Below are positions 22,810 to 24,109 of a DNA stretch of 24,109 bases, in pieces. The stretch spans positions 1-24,109 of the forward strand of contig DEBE01000071.1 in assembly GCA_002348425.1 (NCBI GenBank), in the 5' to 3' direction. The notes beneath the pieces were generated by a model that had not been told where the DNA came from, did not search any database, and saw only the letters and a program-made list of their open reading frames with translations. The position numbers and the translations under genes were made by a program. The first letter of the stretch is position 1, and each line of letters begins with the position of its first letter. The stretch comes from Alphaproteobacteria bacterium UBA2964. Its GTDB lineage: Bacteria; Pseudomonadota; Alphaproteobacteria; MPNO01; UBA2964.

Positions 22810-23664
22810 TCAAACACCCGGACAGGTTTGTGTAACTCCGCCATCAACGGGGAAATGCGTTCCAGTAATATGGGTTGACTCATCAGAGGCAAGAAATAGT
22901 GCAGCGTAAGCTACATCGAAACCCGTGCCCATCCGGCCTGAAGGAATAATAGCATTGCGTGCCTCGGCATATTCATCTGCAGAAGTGTAGCCTTTATAAG
23001 TATATGAGGGTTTGCCATTTACTAAACGTCTGATAAAGGGTGTATCTATATACCCCGGACAAATACAATTAGCACGAATTCCCGAGCTGGCGTGCTGAAT
23101 TGCAATATTTTTTGTAAACTCAATCATGGCACCTTTGGTCGAAGAATAAACGGCTGTATTGGAATTCAGGTGTCTTAGTGCCGCAATCGAGGAAATATTT
23201 ATAATAGAACCATCACCCTGTTTTTCCATTATTGGAACGACTGATCGGCATGTGAGCATGGCAGATGTAACATTGCGGGCAAAGGTGGCGTCCCAATCCT
23301 CCACTGTAATAGTATCTAAACTGCGTCCAACTCCCTGACCACCAACATTATTATGTAAAATGTCGATTTGTCCCCATGTTTGCATGCAGGATTCTATCAT
23401 GGCCTGCACGGCTTTCTCATTGGTTACATCTGCTGCAAAAGCTTTTGCTTCGCCGCCAATATCTTTTATCAAATTTACAGTTTCTTCCGCAGCTTCCTGA
23501 CGAAAATCAACGCAAAATGTTTTTGCCCCTTCCTTGCCGTAAACATAGGCTGCGGCCTTTCCATTTCCCCAACCATCCCCAATGGATCCTGCGCCGGTTA
23601 CGATCGCTACTTTTCCCTCTAAACGATTTCGGCTAGGTGTATCTTCATTTGGTCCCAAAGGCAT
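22810..23664 (-). CDS. Short-chain dehydrogenase/reductase with an extended glycine-rich loop
   Basis: The 284-residue product is an SDR with an enlarged cofactor loop: TGAGSIGDGWGNGKA begins at residue 23, longer than the usual TGxxxGIG, a form found in a recognised SDR subgroup. D53 (CVDF) suggests NAD. N131, the Ser pair S158-S159, Y173 and K177 match the catalytic tetrad, although the spacing from Ser to Tyr is slightly longer or shorter depending on which serine acts. The C-terminal VDGG is present. GGGAGAGG precedes the ATG. The N-terminal 13 residues before the first strand are an extension. It faces the cupin gene across 61 bases and is divergent from the MFS gene starting at 23820. 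Substrate is unknown; it is the third SDR in the window. Confidence 0.88.
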   Translation of the reverse strand: MPLGPNEDTPSRNRLEGKVAIVTGAGSIGDGWGNGKAAAYVYGKEGAKTFCVDFRQEAAEETVNLIKDIGGEAKAFAADVTNEKAVQAMIESCMQTWGQIDILHNNVGGQGVGRSLDTITVEDWDATFARNVTSAMLTCRSVVPIMEKQGDGSIINISSIAALRHLNSNTAVYSSTKGAMIEFTKNIAIQHASSGIRANCICPGYIDTPFIRRLVNGKPSYTYKGYTSADEYAEARNAIIPSGRMGTGFDVAYAALFLASDESTHITGTHFPVDGGVTQTCPGV

Positions 23665-23819
23665 TTACCTCTCCCTGAATTGATTAGTGTTATATTGTTT
23701 TTCGCGTTTCATCGCCTGCTGGTCAAGTCCCCTAAATAATTGTTATCTTACCGGTGGCCTAACCTGGTATATCACGACAAAATAAATCTCAAGAACAACA
23801 TCAACAAATCTGTAAACAA

Positions 23820-24109
23820 ATGTCTAAAACAGAAACTGACTTTTCGCGCCGCCGGACCCTAGTGCTAGTTGGGTCTGTATCGATGTTGTTTATTACCGGT
23901 GGCGGGATGTTCATGATAGTAGTGGCATTAAAAGAAATGGCGGTCGACTTTGGCTGGCCACGAGAGGTTCCTTCGCTTGCCTTTTCTCTTCAATTTATCG
24001 GTTCTGGTTTTGGTGGTTTAATTATGGGTCGGATTGTTGATAGGCTTGGATTTGGCGCTCCAGCGTTTTTAGCTTCAATCATGGTGGGTTCCGGTGGAAT
24101 GTTGGTAAG
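23820..24109 (+). CDS. MFS transporter, 5' part only
   Basis: The reading frame is open from the ATG at 23820 to the end of the window, giving 96 codons and two extra bases. The translation begins MSKTETDFSRRRTLVLVG. Two hydrophobic segments follow, at about 14-37 and 51-69, and then the MFS motif A-like GRIVDRLG (about 70-77). This is the start of a 12-helix carrier, related in general form to the oxalate/formate or monocarboxylate exchanger branch. Only a weak purine-rich leader is visible. It is divergent from the SDR at 22810-23664. The gene is cut by the window edge, so length, cargo and completeness cannot be judged. Confidence 0.7.
   Translation, partial: MSKTETDFSRRRTLVLVGSVSMLFITGGGMFMIVVALKEMAVDFGWPREVPSLAFSLQFIGSGFGGLIMGRIVDRLGFGAPAFLASIMVGSGGMLV

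Noticed and set aside
1..24109. Search for tRNA genes, CRISPR arrays, transposases or attachment sites
   Set aside because: No cloverleaf, regular spaced repeats, transposase or integrase was seen; the only tandem repeat is the two-copy 33-base unit.

Overview
The window reads as a stretch of a Gram-negative, probably alphaproteobacterial genome with moderate GC and very tight gene packing. The support is indirect: a tripartite tricarboxylate transporter with a Bug/TctC-type binding protein, several short-chain dehydrogenases, an extradiol dioxygenase, a CoxL-like molybdenum hydroxylase and purine-rich Shine-Dalgarno sites. A free-living marine lineage is a guess, because no rRNA or marker gene is present. 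Twenty-two complete protein genes and one partial gene fill about 94% of the sequence. I saw no tRNA, rRNA, CRISPR array, insertion sequence, integrase or transcription-factor gene. No gene-free stretch exceeds 300 bases. The first 100 bases hold only the leader of the first cupin gene, with no feature I can support.

Layout. (1) 101-4726: a plus-strand cupin faces a minus-strand run transcribed in the order UbiD-family decarboxylase, EutA-like reactivase, Ni/Co transporter, second cupin. The two cupins are paralogues and overlap at their stop codons. (2) 4727-5006: a divergent control region with a perfect-spacing 33-bp tandem repeat just upstream of a candidate promoter. (3) 5007-6706: SDR and EamA/DMT exporter. 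(4) 6716-9929 (minus): TctC binding protein, a strong intercistronic terminator, then a TctA-TctB fusion permease. (5) 10123-13151: an extradiol-type VOC dioxygenase (minus), divergent from a translationally coupled FAH-family hydrolase and an MDR dehydrogenase. (6) 13155-16064: an AhpD/CMD-fold protein (minus), then SDR, dienelactone-hydrolase-like protein and two tandem DUF1330 proteins (plus). (7) 16059-17258: MFS transporter (minus). (8) 17413-22748: alpha/beta hydrolase, molybdenum hydroxylase fused to a CoxG domain, second alpha/beta hydrolase, and a cysteine-dioxygenase-type cupin. (9) 22810-24109: another SDR (minus) and the start of a second MFS gene that leaves the window.

How the genes may work together (inference). 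The gene content fits a catabolic island for organic acids or (hetero)aromatic compounds. The TTT and MFS carriers would supply uptake. The molybdenum hydroxylase would hydroxylate a ring or aldehyde. The UbiD-type enzyme would remove (or add) a carboxylate. The extradiol enzyme would open the ring. FAH, DLH and alpha/beta hydrolases would cleave the products, and the SDR/MDR enzymes would carry out redox steps. The substrate cannot be read from sequence. Essential partners are missing locally: UbiX for prFMN, the FeS and FAD subunits of the hydroxylase, and EutBC for EutA.
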